A stretch of DNA of 64,000 bases from Dehalococcoidia bacterium. Lineage in GTDB: Bacteria; Chloroflexota; Dehalococcoidia; E44-bin15. Position 1 is the stretch's first letter. Every line of letters begins with the position of its first letter. The DNA lies in NCBI GenBank assembly GCA_041649635.1, contig JBAZMV010000005.1, positions 124,001 to 188,000 on the forward strand, read 5' to 3'. Below are positions 8,248 to 17,033 of the stretch, in pieces. The notes under the pieces are model-generated. The model had not been told where the DNA came from. It did no database searches and saw nothing but the letters and a program-made list of their open reading frames with translations. Position numbers and translations under genes: made by a program.

Positions 8248-11200
8248 ATGAAAGGAAAGTTGACGAAACTTATGCTGGTGGCAATGATGCTCGTCACCGT
8301 GTTCGGCCTCGCGGCCTCACTGGCGACGGTATCATCCACGGCCACTGTGTCAGCTGCGGTTGATAAGTGGTCCCGGATGGATTTGCCAACCACGTTAAAC
8401 TATCAAATGTTCCCGGATAGCGCTATCTGGGACGTGACAGGTGCCGATGACGGCACTCTGTTTGCCCTGGTGGAGGACACCACCGGCGACACCGACGTCA
8501 TGGACGGCGCTGGCGCTCACGGGACATGGGACGGCCTGAGATGGGCTGTTTATCCGGCCTACTCGGACATAGCGCTGTTCAAGTCCACCGACGGCGGCTG
8601 CTCTTGGACACTGTGCTGGCATGTGCCCTCCTCAGAAAATGGCGCGCCAGTAGCGGTTGTACCGCAGCCCGGCTACGTCGATAACGACGCATCTAAGGAC
8701 ACGGTATTCGTGGCCATGGGCGCTCGCTATATCGGCAATGGAATCGATGGCGACGCCTACACTCTCTATGCCGGACCTACCGGCGTAACACCTGTCGACG
8801 CCGTGGGCAACATCTACCGCTCGGAGACCGGCTGTGATAGCTTCACCCGCGTCACCCCGCGCTGCCCCGGCGTTACCCTGGGCAGCTCCATCACATGCCT
8901 CGACGTCGTCGAGTGCAGCGTCTGCTCCGGCGGATGCCAGAACCCGTTCATGGCCATAGTTGGCACATCCAGCTTTGGTTTGAGCGCTGGCGACGCTGCG
9001 AACCCCGGTGTGACTAGCTTCGGCGAGGGCGTTTACTCCTGGAACCAGAACGGCGTGGCTATATGGAACGACATGCAGATTTCCAATGCCGTGCCCGGAT
9101 TCGGCACCCCGCCCACACCCGGAACCATGGCTGCCGGCAACGGCCTGGATGTGCTCCAGGTTTACGGCTCGCGCAACTTCCCCACGGACCAGGTGATAAT
9201 CGCCGTGGTTAACGACATCGCGAATGCCGACCCTGCTTATACCGCCAACACCAACGTTTTGGTTGGCGTCTATGTATGCTTCTGGGACGGCAACGACGGC
9301 TACTGGGGCGGCGATATAGACTCCCCGACAACCGCTTGCACATACGCGGCGGGCATTCCCGCTCTCCCGTGGCTTGGCGAGTCGGCCGGAGCCGCTTCCG
9401 TAACCACAGGCACAGACTTCAGCAACCTGGGAAGCTGCTACGTGTTCGTAGGGCTTGACGGCTGTTTAGCTCTTCCTACAAATAACGATGTCTGGCGCAT
9501 CCGCGGACTTGCCACCGTGACAGGGCCCTCAACCACTGCTTCCTGCCGCGTAGGCATTTCCGGCGCCACCCACATCTCCGACATCATGATAAACTCGGAG
9601 ATCAGCAACCCGCAGACGGCATGCTATGTCGCCTGCGATTTCCCTCCCGCACAGGCTCAGGTCTTGAGCGTATACAACCTGCTTGTATGGCCGGGCCCCG
9701 TGCCTTCCTTTAAACCACAGTCGGGCGCATTCCCGACCTACGTAACCGACGCGGCCGGCATAGTGTTTGCCGCGGGCGGCGGCGATGGCGTCACAACCAG
9801 CAGCGTGTCCAAGATGGCCGTGACCACGCGCGGTCCTGTCTTTAACGGCATTGGCATCATGGATGACATTGCTGTCAGCGAAAACATCCCCGGCTATGCA
9901 AGCCCGTGGTACGGCTCCTGGTGCCTTGCCGAGGCTGTTAGTGAGGAAGTCTCTCCCACCTATGAGAGCGACGGCCTTATCTATGTGGCCACCTACAGCG
10001 AATGGGACCACAACGGTTCCCGTTCAGATACCGCACTGAGCCTCTGGCGCCTTACCGACAGCTGCTGGGAGCGCATCATGTACGAGAACATCTCGCTCCC
10101 CGACGGCACTGTCTACTGGGGCAAAGATATGCTGCTCGATGCCGGCATAGCCACCTTTGTCGATGACTGGACCTGGTGGCCCAGGGTAGTGCCCCAGTTC
10201 TCCACCGACCAGAACATGTTCCTGATGGGCGGAGTCGCGAACTGGAATCGGTCCGTAATAAACGAGATGATCTGGACATCGCCCGACAAGGGCAACGACT
10301 GGAAGAGGCTGCCTCAGATGCCTATCGGCGCTTTCAACTATTCTGCAAACGCAGCCGGCCTTGTTGAGAGCGGCTGGTGGGTACAGGACAACAATACGCT
10401 GTTCATTGGCGATGATGGCGGCTACATCTACACGACCAAGAACCGCGGCGCGAGCTGGACAGAGGGCGTCCTCACCGGCGTCGGCCTCGAGATTGACATG
10501 ATACGCACATCCCCGATATTCAGCTTCACCGGCGCTGCCGGAACCGACCAGTGCCTCATCGCGGGCACCTACGACCAGGATGGATTTACGGACGAGGTCT
10601 GGCTGTCTCAAGACGGAGCCACGGTAAAGGACCTCGAGAACATCGGCGATGAGATTTACTCCAGCCCGGGATGGATGGACATCCTTTCCCATCCGATGGG
10701 CGGCACAGTTGTAAACTTCGATAAGAACTGGGCCACAAACCACATAGTCTACGCCGCAAGCGGCGGCTGGCTGGACAGATGGCAGATGGTAGGCATGGGC
10801 GCGGGCGGCATCGTTGACCTGAACCGCATCGATTACACCGATGTGGTCGTTGCCCGTACCGAGGTCAACCTGACCGATCCTTCCGCTGCCACATGGGAGG
10901 ACCTCTGGATCGCTGACGACTATAGCGACGTCGCCCCGGCACCACAGCCTCTCGATAGTATGGTGGTCGGCGATTCTCTCTATCGCTCTGTAACCCCGAG
11001 CATGCTGTCTATCGGTCCCGACGGGACGGTCTATGTGACCTTCTCCATCTGGGATTCGAGCTACAACAACAACCTCCCTAGTTCTTGGTGGGGACCCGGT
11101 GACACCCCATCTCCTAATGGCGGCGGACGCTACACCATGGGCGGCGTGCTGCGCTGTCTGGACGGCACCGCCACAGGCGCCGAGTTTGAAGTATGCCAGG

Positions 11201-12033
11201 ACGGGCGTGGCACCTGGGACGGCCTCTGGCTCAACCGCGCTGTCCCCGGCTCAACCCACCTCATCTCCCTGACCTTCGACTGGAAGGAATGGCGCTTCAA
11301 GCTGGCCTTCTGGGAAGACACCCTCTCAGGCGCAGGCCCGGCTGCTTCCGGCCCGGCTAACGGCGCTACCGGCGTCGGCACAATCATGGCCGATACCAGC
11401 ATAAGCGCACCTGTCAGCTGGGGCGCGCAGACCAGCGCCACACTGTATGAGTGGCAGGTCTCCGAGGATGCCGCGTTCTCCAATCCTCAGAGCGGCACCA
11501 CCTCCGGGACATCCGTAACCGTTCCCGGACTCCAGGCTCAGACCGTATACTACTGGCGAGTACGGGCTGTTGAGCCCATGCTCGGCAAATGGAGCACCGT
11601 ACAGGAGTTCACCACCGTTCCCGGCGGTGACTCAGGCGCTCCCGCGGCAGGCAAGCCTGAAGACGGATCTACAATATCGGATACCACTCCTCTGTTCACC
11701 TGGGGCAAGGTTGCTTCCGCAACCAACTACGAGTTGCAGGTAGCGACCGATCCCGGCTTCGGCGCCGCCGATATCGTCATCAACGAGACGCTCGGCGACA
11801 TCTCGGCCTATGAGGCTGACAAGGAGCTGGTCAACGGCACATACTACTGGCGTGTGCGCGGCACCAACCCCGCGACCGATACCGAATCTCCCTGGAGCTT
11901 CGGCAGCTTCACCCTTGACACAGAGGCCGAGGGCGAGGGCACTCCGGTCTGGGTATGGGTGCTGATAATCGTCGGCGTACTGCTGGCCATTATCGTACTG
12001 GTGCTCATTCTGAGAACCAGACGCCCTGTTTAA
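8248..12033 (+). CDS. large secreted Asp-box surface protein, C-terminal membrane anchor
   Basis: 1261 residues from ATG 8248, chosen because AAGGAGG sits 4 nt upstream; the frame is open further upstream but without a ribosome site. A signal peptide (about 1-36, hydrophobic core LMLVAMMLVTVFGLAASL, probable cut after VSA) is followed by a long beta-propeller-like region with BNR/Asp-box signatures such as STDGGCSWT, SPDKGNDW and KNRGASW, and unusual Cys pairs (CSVCSGGC). Two FN3-like domains (about 1030-1220, each with YYWRVR) precede GTPVWVWV, a transmembrane helix and the tail RTRRPV. A paralogue follows at 12769. Such proteins are plausible cell-envelope or S-layer-like components. Sialidase activity is not supported by catalytic residues I can see. 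Confidence 0.88.
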   Translation: MKGKLTKLMLVAMMLVTVFGLAASLATVSSTATVSAAVDKWSRMDLPTTLNYQMFPDSAIWDVTGADDGTLFALVEDTTGDTDVMDGAGAHGTWDGLRWAVYPAYSDIALFKSTDGGCSWTLCWHVPSSENGAPVAVVPQPGYVDNDASKDTVFVAMGARYIGNGIDGDAYTLYAGPTGVTPVDAVGNIYRSETGCDSFTRVTPRCPGVTLGSSITCLDVVECSVCSGGCQNPFMAIVGTSSFGLSAGDAANPGVTSFGEGVYSWNQNGVAIWNDMQISNAVPGFGTPPTPGTMAAGNGLDVLQVYGSRNFPTDQVIIAVVNDIANADPAYTANTNVLVGVYVCFWDGNDGYWGGDIDSPTTACTYAAGIPALPWLGESAGAASVTTGTDFSNLGSCYVFVGLDGCLALPTNNDVWRIRGLATVTGPSTTASCRVGISGATHISDIMINSEISNPQTACYVACDFPPAQAQVLSVYNLLVWPGPVPSFKPQSGAFPTYVTDAAGIVFAAGGGDGVTTSSVSKMAVTTRGPVFNGIGIMDDIAVSENIPGYASPWYGSWCLAEAVSEEVSPTYESDGLIYVATYSEWDHNGSRSDTALSLWRLTDSCWERIMYENISLPDGTVYWGKDMLLDAGIATFVDDWTWWPRVVPQFSTDQNMFLMGGVANWNRSVINEMIWTSPDKGNDWKRLPQMPIGAFNYSANAAGLVESGWWVQDNNTLFIGDDGGYIYTTKNRGASWTEGVLTGVGLEIDMIRTSPIFSFTGAAGTDQCLIAGTYDQDGFTDEVWLSQDGATVKDLENIGDEIYSSPGWMDILSHPMGGTVVNFDKNWATNHIVYAASGGWLDRWQMVGMGAGGIVDLNRIDYTDVVVARTEVNLTDPSAATWEDLWIADDYSDVAPAPQPLDSMVVGDSLYRSVTPSMLSIGPDGTVYVTFSIWDSSYNNNLPSSWWGPGDTPSPNGGGRYTMGGVLRCLDGTATGAEFEVCQDGRGTWDGLWLNRAVPGSTHLISLTFDWKEWRFKLAFWEDTLSGAGPAASGPANGATGVGTIMADTSISAPVSWGAQTSATLYEWQVSEDAAFSNPQSGTTSGTSVTVPGLQAQTVYYWRVRAVEPMLGKWSTVQEFTTVPGGDSGAPAAGKPEDGSTISDTTPLFTWGKVASATNYELQVATDPGFGAADIVINETLGDISAYEADKELVNGTYYWRVRGTNPATDTESPWSFGSFTLDTEAEGEGTPVWVWVLIIVGVLLAIIVLVLILRTRRPV

Positions 12034-12067
12034 GCGCTTTACGCTTAGACCACTAACCAGATAGCAG

Positions 12068-12098
12068 AGAGCCCCCCGCAAACGCGGGGGGCTCTTTT
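12068..12098 (+). terminator. intrinsic terminator of first Asp-box gene
   Basis: A perfect 12-bp stem, AGAGCCCCCCGC (12068-12079) with GCGGGGGGCTCT (12084-12095), has a 4-nt loop and ends in TTTT. The preceding stretch from the stop codon (AAGCG..CGCTT) is about 85% identical to that after the paralogue at 15915. Confidence 0.93.
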
Positions 12099-12126
12099 AT
12101 TTGGCGGCGATTAGCGTTATCGCAAT

Positions 12127-12290
12127 GTAGGGGCAATTCATGAATTGCCCCTACGGCGAGGCCACCCCTTCGTAGGGGAGGGTTTTAAACCCTCCCCTAC
12201 ATGAACGTGTCATTGCGAGACATTACATGGAACGGCGAAGCAATCTTATCATCTTTATAGTCGCTGTTGAAGGTGTTCTTCACCTTCAAC
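12127..12290. repeat. palindrome cluster between the Asp-box genes
   Basis: 12127-12154 is a perfect 28-nt GTAG palindrome (arm GTAGGGGCAATTCA), identical to 51669-51696. 12172-12200 is a perfect 29-nt GTAG palindrome identical to 7690-7718. 12208-12247 is a degenerate GTCATTGCGAG..GAAGCAATC element. 12266-12290 is GTTGAAGGTG-TTCTT-CACCTTCAAC. From 12291 to 12512 no further feature is evident. Confidence 0.87.
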
Positions 12291-12512
12291 CGTCACGCCG
12301 TCGCGCAGGGTCGAACACGGGGGGTTGCCCTGTTACAGGCCATCTACGTGGGGGCGGGTTTTAAACCGCTTCCTTGGTGATAATCTACGGAATGCGATAT
12401 AATATAACACAGCAGATTTGTAGGGACTGCCAATTCGATAACAGGTAAACTTTCATATAAGGGAAGAACGGGCCGCATCATCGGCAAATGCTGGTTTTAT
12501 AGCTAATGGGTA

Positions 12513-12541
12513 TTGACATTACATAGCCGATGTGATACAAA
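12513..12541 (+). promoter_or_regulatory. promoter of second Asp-box gene
   Basis: -35 TTGACA (12513-12518), 17-nt spacer and -10 TACAAA (12536-12541). The start near 12548 gives a leader of about 220 nt. Confidence 0.6.
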
Positions 12542-12589
12542 TGTTTAATTGTGTATTTTTCTTAATGAGAATACTTTAAGTGACATAAT

Positions 12590-12746
12590 GTGAGTTGGGG
12601 AGGCCCCCTGCTCATGCTTGCTATTTGATAGATTGAAAGGAGGAGATGCCTATAGAGTGAATCGACTGGTGGATAAGGACCACGAGGAATCTGCCCCCCC
12701 TCGCGGACTACCGATCCCGGACAAATAAGGACGGGGGGCGTATAGG
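12590..12746 (+). promoter_or_regulatory. structured 5' leader RNA, unidentified class
   Basis: A first hairpin, GAG..GGGG/CCCC..CTC, lies at about 12590-12613. A closing helix CCTATA (12649-12654) / TATAGG (12741-12746) then encloses two hairpins, GTGG-ATAAGGA-CCAC (12669-12683) and a long-loop GCCCCCC (12693-12699) / GGGGGGC (12733-12739). This forms a three-way junction just upstream of the AAGGAAGGAG ribosome site. It looks like a riboswitch-type or protein-binding leader, but I could not match it to a known riboswitch consensus. Confidence 0.45.
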
Positions 12747-12768
12747 TTCCTTAAGAAAGGAAGGAGAA

Positions 12769-15700
12769 ATGGAAGGAAAAAGAATAAAGGTATTCGGGGT
12801 GATCATGTCTCTCCTTCTGGTGTTTTCGTTTGCAGCGACGTTCTCTCTATCCAGTACAAGCGTTGTCTCTGCAGGAACTCAGAAGTGGACACAGATTACT
12901 ATCCCCGGTACAGATGATATGCAATTGGCTCCGGGCACCGATGTCGGAGCTATGGCGGTCTCGCCTGATGGCGGGACTCTTTTTGTTGCTGTGTATGTGA
13001 CTACCAACGCGTCTTTACCAACATTGATGACCGGTTACTGGTACGTCTTTAAGTCGGTTGACGACGGCTACACATGGAAAAACACCGGCTACTCTAACTC
13101 GGCTGATGTTGATCCTACGGAGCAAATCGTAGCTATTAAAACCTCTCCCGACTGGATGGATGACGGTGTAGTGGTTGTAGCAACAACGGATGACGCTTAC
13201 TATTCTGCAAATCGCGGTACTGCGTTTGAATCAATGGTTTTCAACGGGACAGGAACAATTACCAGCATGGACGTATCCCTCGACAATGATGGCGATCCTA
13301 CCTATGTTCTGGGAACGACCACGGATGTTTGGCTGTTAAGCGGCTTCAGCGGCTGGGAAGAACAGTATGTTGGTGATGGTTTCGCGGTAAATGTCCTTGC
13401 CGTAGCGTTTTCGCCAGAGTATGGCGAAGACGGAACGATATTTGCCATAATAACGGATGGCACTACCACGAAGATCAGGGCTGAAAGCGATATCTCGGTC
13501 AACAACTGGGGCTCGTATATTCAGGACGGGGTGTTTGATAACCCTGATCTTGGTCCCATTGTTGCCAGCACGGCCAGTATAGCATTCCCTGAAGACTATA
13601 ACTCCCAGCCATCGGTATTTGTAGGGCTTGAAGCGCTTGACTTTGCAACAGGGGCGATCGAAGCGGGCGACGCGTTTCGTGTTGACCTCGTAATGGGAAC
13701 CATAGCAACTTCAAATGTCGAGGACCTTGATATCAGGGGCGAAAACACCGAAACGGATGTCAACAGTATCGCTGTATCAGGTGCATCGTCCTCTGCTTTC
13801 ATTATTGTGGGACTTACTGCTTTGAATAATGAAGGGCCGATGAGCGAATGGAAGGCCCAGGCTCATTACAGCCAAAACGGAGGAGAATCATGGCTGCAAT
13901 GTTACAAGCCGCCGTCAGGCATGTGGTTTGTATTCTGCGGGCCAATAGTAGTTATGGCACCAGACTTCGAAGATAGCGAAAAGGCGTATTGCAGTAATGG
14001 CTACATAAACCGTCCATCCTTAGGAGGTTACCAGCCCACGTCATTCAGCGGTTTATATGTAAGCATAACGCAAGGTACTACGTGGAACGGACGCGGCCTT
14101 CTCGACCATGACATCGATGAGATTGAGGATGTGGTGCCGTCACCAAGATACGATACCGATAGTACTTTGTTCATGGTAACAAGAGATGATGTGGTAGATC
14201 TTCCATTGGGTATCAACGACTTTGGACTGCTGTGGGAGACAAAGGACGGCGGATCCAAGTGGGACCTCATTCTTGGTATGACTCTGCAGATTCCGTTGCC
14301 GGGAGTGGCAATAGACAAAATAGAGATCCCGGCTTACTATCCAGATGAGCCGTCCATGTTCGTTACGGGGCCACAAAAGCCTATAGCGCCTTATGATGAT
14401 ACCAACATCATCGCAAGAACGACCGACGAAGGTAATTTGTGGGCATCAACGCTCAGGGCTCCTTCCGATGGAGACAATAATCCCCTGCCAGTGGATGCTT
14501 GGAAGGTAATTGACAATAAAACTCTCATTGTTGCCAACTCAGACAAGGTTTGGAAAACAACGGATATGGGTGCCCACTGGATACAGGAAGATGGCAACAA
14601 CATTACCGGAAATGTGATAGACCTGCAGCTCTGGAATGATACCACCGTGATTGTCGGCACCGATGCAGGCGATGTCTTCATCTGTCAGAACTGGGAGACG
14701 GACTTCTCCTTCACCCAGGTAGGCGACAGCCCCGGCGTAGCCGGAGATGAGGTGCGTTTGGCATTCGATACCAATTATGATGACAACGGCATGATTTATG
14801 CCGGAGTTAACGGCAGCGCTGCTACACAGGGCGTCTGGAGAATAGACGCCAATGGCGGAGACGACTGGGAGCAGATATACGATGCAGAAGACATTCTGTC
14901 CATTGCATGCGATGGCAACGGCATACTCTGGGCGGTAGCTGATGGTGGCGTTGCTTTCTGGCCTGCTGCCCTTCCTCTATACCAAACAGCAGCCATCCGC
15001 CAGGTAAATCCAACAGCCCCGATTGATGATATCTTGCCCGGTGGCGAGTCTCCCTTCGAATATGCTGTGAATGGGTTAACATCGAACCTGTGGTTAGACC
15101 TTGAGACAGCTCCTACACAGACATACGTATTCGCCATAGGCGGAGCTGGTAACACCGAGCTCTGGGCTTACATCGATACCCTGATAAAGCCTACCCTGAT
15201 ATCTCCCGCCGACGGCGCTACCGCTGCGGGCACAATCCTTCAAGGAAACGCCATGGCACTTCTGAGCCTCAGATGGGAAGAGATGCCCAAGGCAACGACG
15301 TATGAATATCAGGTAGCATACGATACGGGATTCGGGAGCATTGCCGTAGAAGACGATACGGTTGAGGGAACTCAAGCTACCATCCAGCTGTTCCTGGGTG
15401 AGCAGTACTACTGGCGTGTCAGGGCGGTAGAGCCCATCGTCAGCCAGTGGTCGGATGTCTGGACATTCACCACACCGCTGGGTCCTGCCAGCTCCAAACC
15501 TATCGTCACGTATCCGGGGGCGGAGGACTCACACAACGATATCCCGCTAACCCCGACGCTGACGTGGACCAGCACTGTCGAATGCACCGGATACGAACTG
15601 ATGGTGGCCAAGAACTGCGACTGGTCGAGTCCGATAGTTAACCTGACCGGCTCCAGCGCACTTGGAACCGATACCTGCTACTCGATTACGCAGGCATTAC

Positions 15701-15915
15701 ATCAGGGCACCAACTACTGCTGGAAGGTTCGTGCTATCAATGAAGATACCGGTACGGCATCGCCCTGGAGCGATACCGGAACCTTCACTACACTTGTAAT
15801 AGAGGAAGAAGAAGAGGAAGGCACTCCGGTATGGGTCTGGGTAGTGATCGCGCTCAGCGCGGTTCTCCTGGTAGGCGTTGTAGTGCTTATCATCAGGACC
15901 AGACGGCCTGTTTAA
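12769..15915 (+). CDS. large secreted Asp-box surface protein, paralogue
   Basis: 1048 residues, ATG 12769 behind AAGGAAGGAG. Signal peptide core VIMSLLLVFSFAATFSL, probable cut after SAG. At least seven Asp-box-like motifs are visible, including SVDDGYTWK, SANRGTAF, SQNGGESW, SITQGTTW, TKDGGSKW, TTDEGNLW and TTDMGAHW, which indicates one or two beta-propellers. Two FN3-like domains (about 805-1010, YYWRVRAVEP and YCWKVRAINED) follow, then an acidic run of glutamates, GTPVWVWV, a membrane helix and RTRRPV. The last 32 residues closely match the upstream paralogue, while the propeller region is diverged. It is probably a membrane-anchored exported envelope protein; the ligand is unknown. Confidence 0.88.
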   Translation: MEGKRIKVFGVIMSLLLVFSFAATFSLSSTSVVSAGTQKWTQITIPGTDDMQLAPGTDVGAMAVSPDGGTLFVAVYVTTNASLPTLMTGYWYVFKSVDDGYTWKNTGYSNSADVDPTEQIVAIKTSPDWMDDGVVVVATTDDAYYSANRGTAFESMVFNGTGTITSMDVSLDNDGDPTYVLGTTTDVWLLSGFSGWEEQYVGDGFAVNVLAVAFSPEYGEDGTIFAIITDGTTTKIRAESDISVNNWGSYIQDGVFDNPDLGPIVASTASIAFPEDYNSQPSVFVGLEALDFATGAIEAGDAFRVDLVMGTIATSNVEDLDIRGENTETDVNSIAVSGASSSAFIIVGLTALNNEGPMSEWKAQAHYSQNGGESWLQCYKPPSGMWFVFCGPIVVMAPDFEDSEKAYCSNGYINRPSLGGYQPTSFSGLYVSITQGTTWNGRGLLDHDIDEIEDVVPSPRYDTDSTLFMVTRDDVVDLPLGINDFGLLWETKDGGSKWDLILGMTLQIPLPGVAIDKIEIPAYYPDEPSMFVTGPQKPIAPYDDTNIIARTTDEGNLWASTLRAPSDGDNNPLPVDAWKVIDNKTLIVANSDKVWKTTDMGAHWIQEDGNNITGNVIDLQLWNDTTVIVGTDAGDVFICQNWETDFSFTQVGDSPGVAGDEVRLAFDTNYDDNGMIYAGVNGSAATQGVWRIDANGGDDWEQIYDAEDILSIACDGNGILWAVADGGVAFWPAALPLYQTAAIRQVNPTAPIDDILPGGESPFEYAVNGLTSNLWLDLETAPTQTYVFAIGGAGNTELWAYIDTLIKPTLISPADGATAAGTILQGNAMALLSLRWEEMPKATTYEYQVAYDTGFGSIAVEDDTVEGTQATIQLFLGEQYYWRVRAVEPIVSQWSDVWTFTTPLGPASSKPIVTYPGAEDSHNDIPLTPTLTWTSTVECTGYELMVAKNCDWSSPIVNLTGSSALGTDTCYSITQALHQGTNYCWKVRAINEDTGTASPWSDTGTFTTLVIEEEEEEGTPVWVWVVIALSAVLLVGVVVLIIRTRRPV

Positions 15916-15948
15916 GCGCTTTGCGCTTAGACTCATAACCAGATAGTA

Positions 15949-15982
15949 AAGAGCCCCTCGCAACCGCGAGGGGCTCTTTTTA
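15949..15982 (+). terminator. intrinsic terminator of second Asp-box gene
   Basis: An 11-bp stem, GAGCCCCTCGC with GCGAGGGGCTC, has a 4-nt loop and ends in TTTTT. It is homologous in position and flanks to the terminator at 12068. Confidence 0.93.
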
Positions 15983-16096
15983 ATTTATATCCCAATCCCG
16001 TTCTCATGGATAAGTTATGCCGCTCCAGTCTCTGTATACGGCTTTCGCACGTGTAAGGACAGACCTGTGCGTCTATTCTTATTTATCCGTATCCTA

Positions 16097-16250
16097 AATG
16101 TCATTGCGAGCCCTTCCATGAAGTTTGATATATGGAAGGACGAAGCAATCTCCGTTATCATATGGAGCCGAGTCGAAGCGTCGGCTGGATTGCCGCTCAT
16201 GCTTCCATCATAAGAAATAAGAATACATGGTCGCGTTCCTCGCAATGACT
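16097..16250. repeat. two TTGCC/GCAATGAC palindromes
   Basis: 16097-16152 runs GTCATTGCGAG, CCTTCCAT, ATGGAAGG, GAAGCAATC. A second diverged copy runs from GGATTGCCG (about 16190) to CTCGCAATGAC (about 16249). No gene is seen from 15983 to 16381. Confidence 0.75.
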
Positions 16251-16320
16251 TGTAAATGTCGGGTTAGAGTTCCCATATTGCAGGATGTTCGGTTCGACTT
16301 CTCAAATTCCATCAGCCTTA

Positions 16321-16347
16321 AATAAAAAGCCCCCGCATCCGGGGGCT
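16321..16347 (-). terminator. terminator of the birA operon
   Basis: On the minus strand, AGCCCCCG/CGGGGGCT with a 4-nt loop is followed by TTTTTATT, about 35 nt past the stop of the 16382-17032 gene. Confidence 0.9.
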
Positions 16348-16381
16348 GGAGAAAAATCGATTGGTAGGTTCAGAACCGTAT

Positions 16382-17032
16382 CTAACCCGCAGACTGATAG
16401 TCCATAATAAAAACCTGAGCTTCCTGCGGCAGGCCGGATTTGCCTATCACCAGCTTCCTTTCCGGCTGGACCTCGGGTTTAACGCCCATCTCTTTGCGGA
16501 ACTTGTCGATTGAGTCCATCTCTGATCTAACAACGGCGTCCGTCTTGTAATGCATGGGGATTACAACCTTAGGCTCAAGCAGCCTGGCCATCTCAGCCGC
16601 GTCCGACGCGCCGATGGTTGATGAACCGCCTACTGGAATCATCAGGATATCCACATCGGACAGGTCGGATGCCTTTTCCGCGTCCAGCACATGGCCCAGG
16701 TCTCCCAGATGGCAGATCCTGACACCGTCTATATCGATAAGATAAATGATATTCTTGCCCCGCTCCTCGCCCTTCACCGCGTCGTGGAAAGACCTTATGC
16801 CCTTTATCGCTACGCCGGACACATCGTATTCACCGGGACTGCTGATGACCCTGGGCGAACCCGAGATGCTCTTGACGCAGCAATGGCCGAGATGAAAATG
16901 GCTCAGCGTGACGATGTCGGCCTTCTGCTCTCCCATCGTATAGCCGATGGAATCGTCATACGGATCCGTTATCACCGTAACTTTTTTACCCTTGATTTTG
17001 AAACATGAATGCCCCAGCCATGTGATTTCCAT
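16382..17032 (-). CDS. metallo-beta-lactamase-fold protein with altered metal motif
   Basis: 216 residues, COG2220/UPF0173-like metal-dependent hydrolase. MEITWLGHSCFKIKGKK is the typical first strand pair of this family. The usual HxHxDH metal motif reads SHFHLGHCC, so the Asp is Gly, a change that should weaken the second metal site. Later ligand-like positions are SFHD, HLGDLGH and MHYKTD. It starts 1 nt after the stop of the symporter gene, so translation is probably coupled, and it shares the birA-symporter transcript and terminator. The substrate is unknown; a hydrolase acting on a small molecule imported or made by this operon is one possibility. Confidence 0.85.
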   Translation of the reverse strand: MEITWLGHSCFKIKGKKVTVITDPYDDSIGYTMGEQKADIVTLSHFHLGHCCVKSISGSPRVISSPGEYDVSGVAIKGIRSFHDAVKGEERGKNIIYLIDIDGVRICHLGDLGHVLDAEKASDLSDVDILMIPVGGSSTIGASDAAEMARLLEPKVVIPMHYKTDAVVRSEMDSIDKFRKEMGVKPEVQPERKLVIGKSGLPQEAQVFIMDYQSAG

Positions 17033-17033
17033 C

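Noticed and set aside
8248..15915. Sialidases
   Set aside because: Asp-box repeats are present, but I see no arginine triad or other catalytic residues, and the proteins are much longer. A surface propeller is the safer call.
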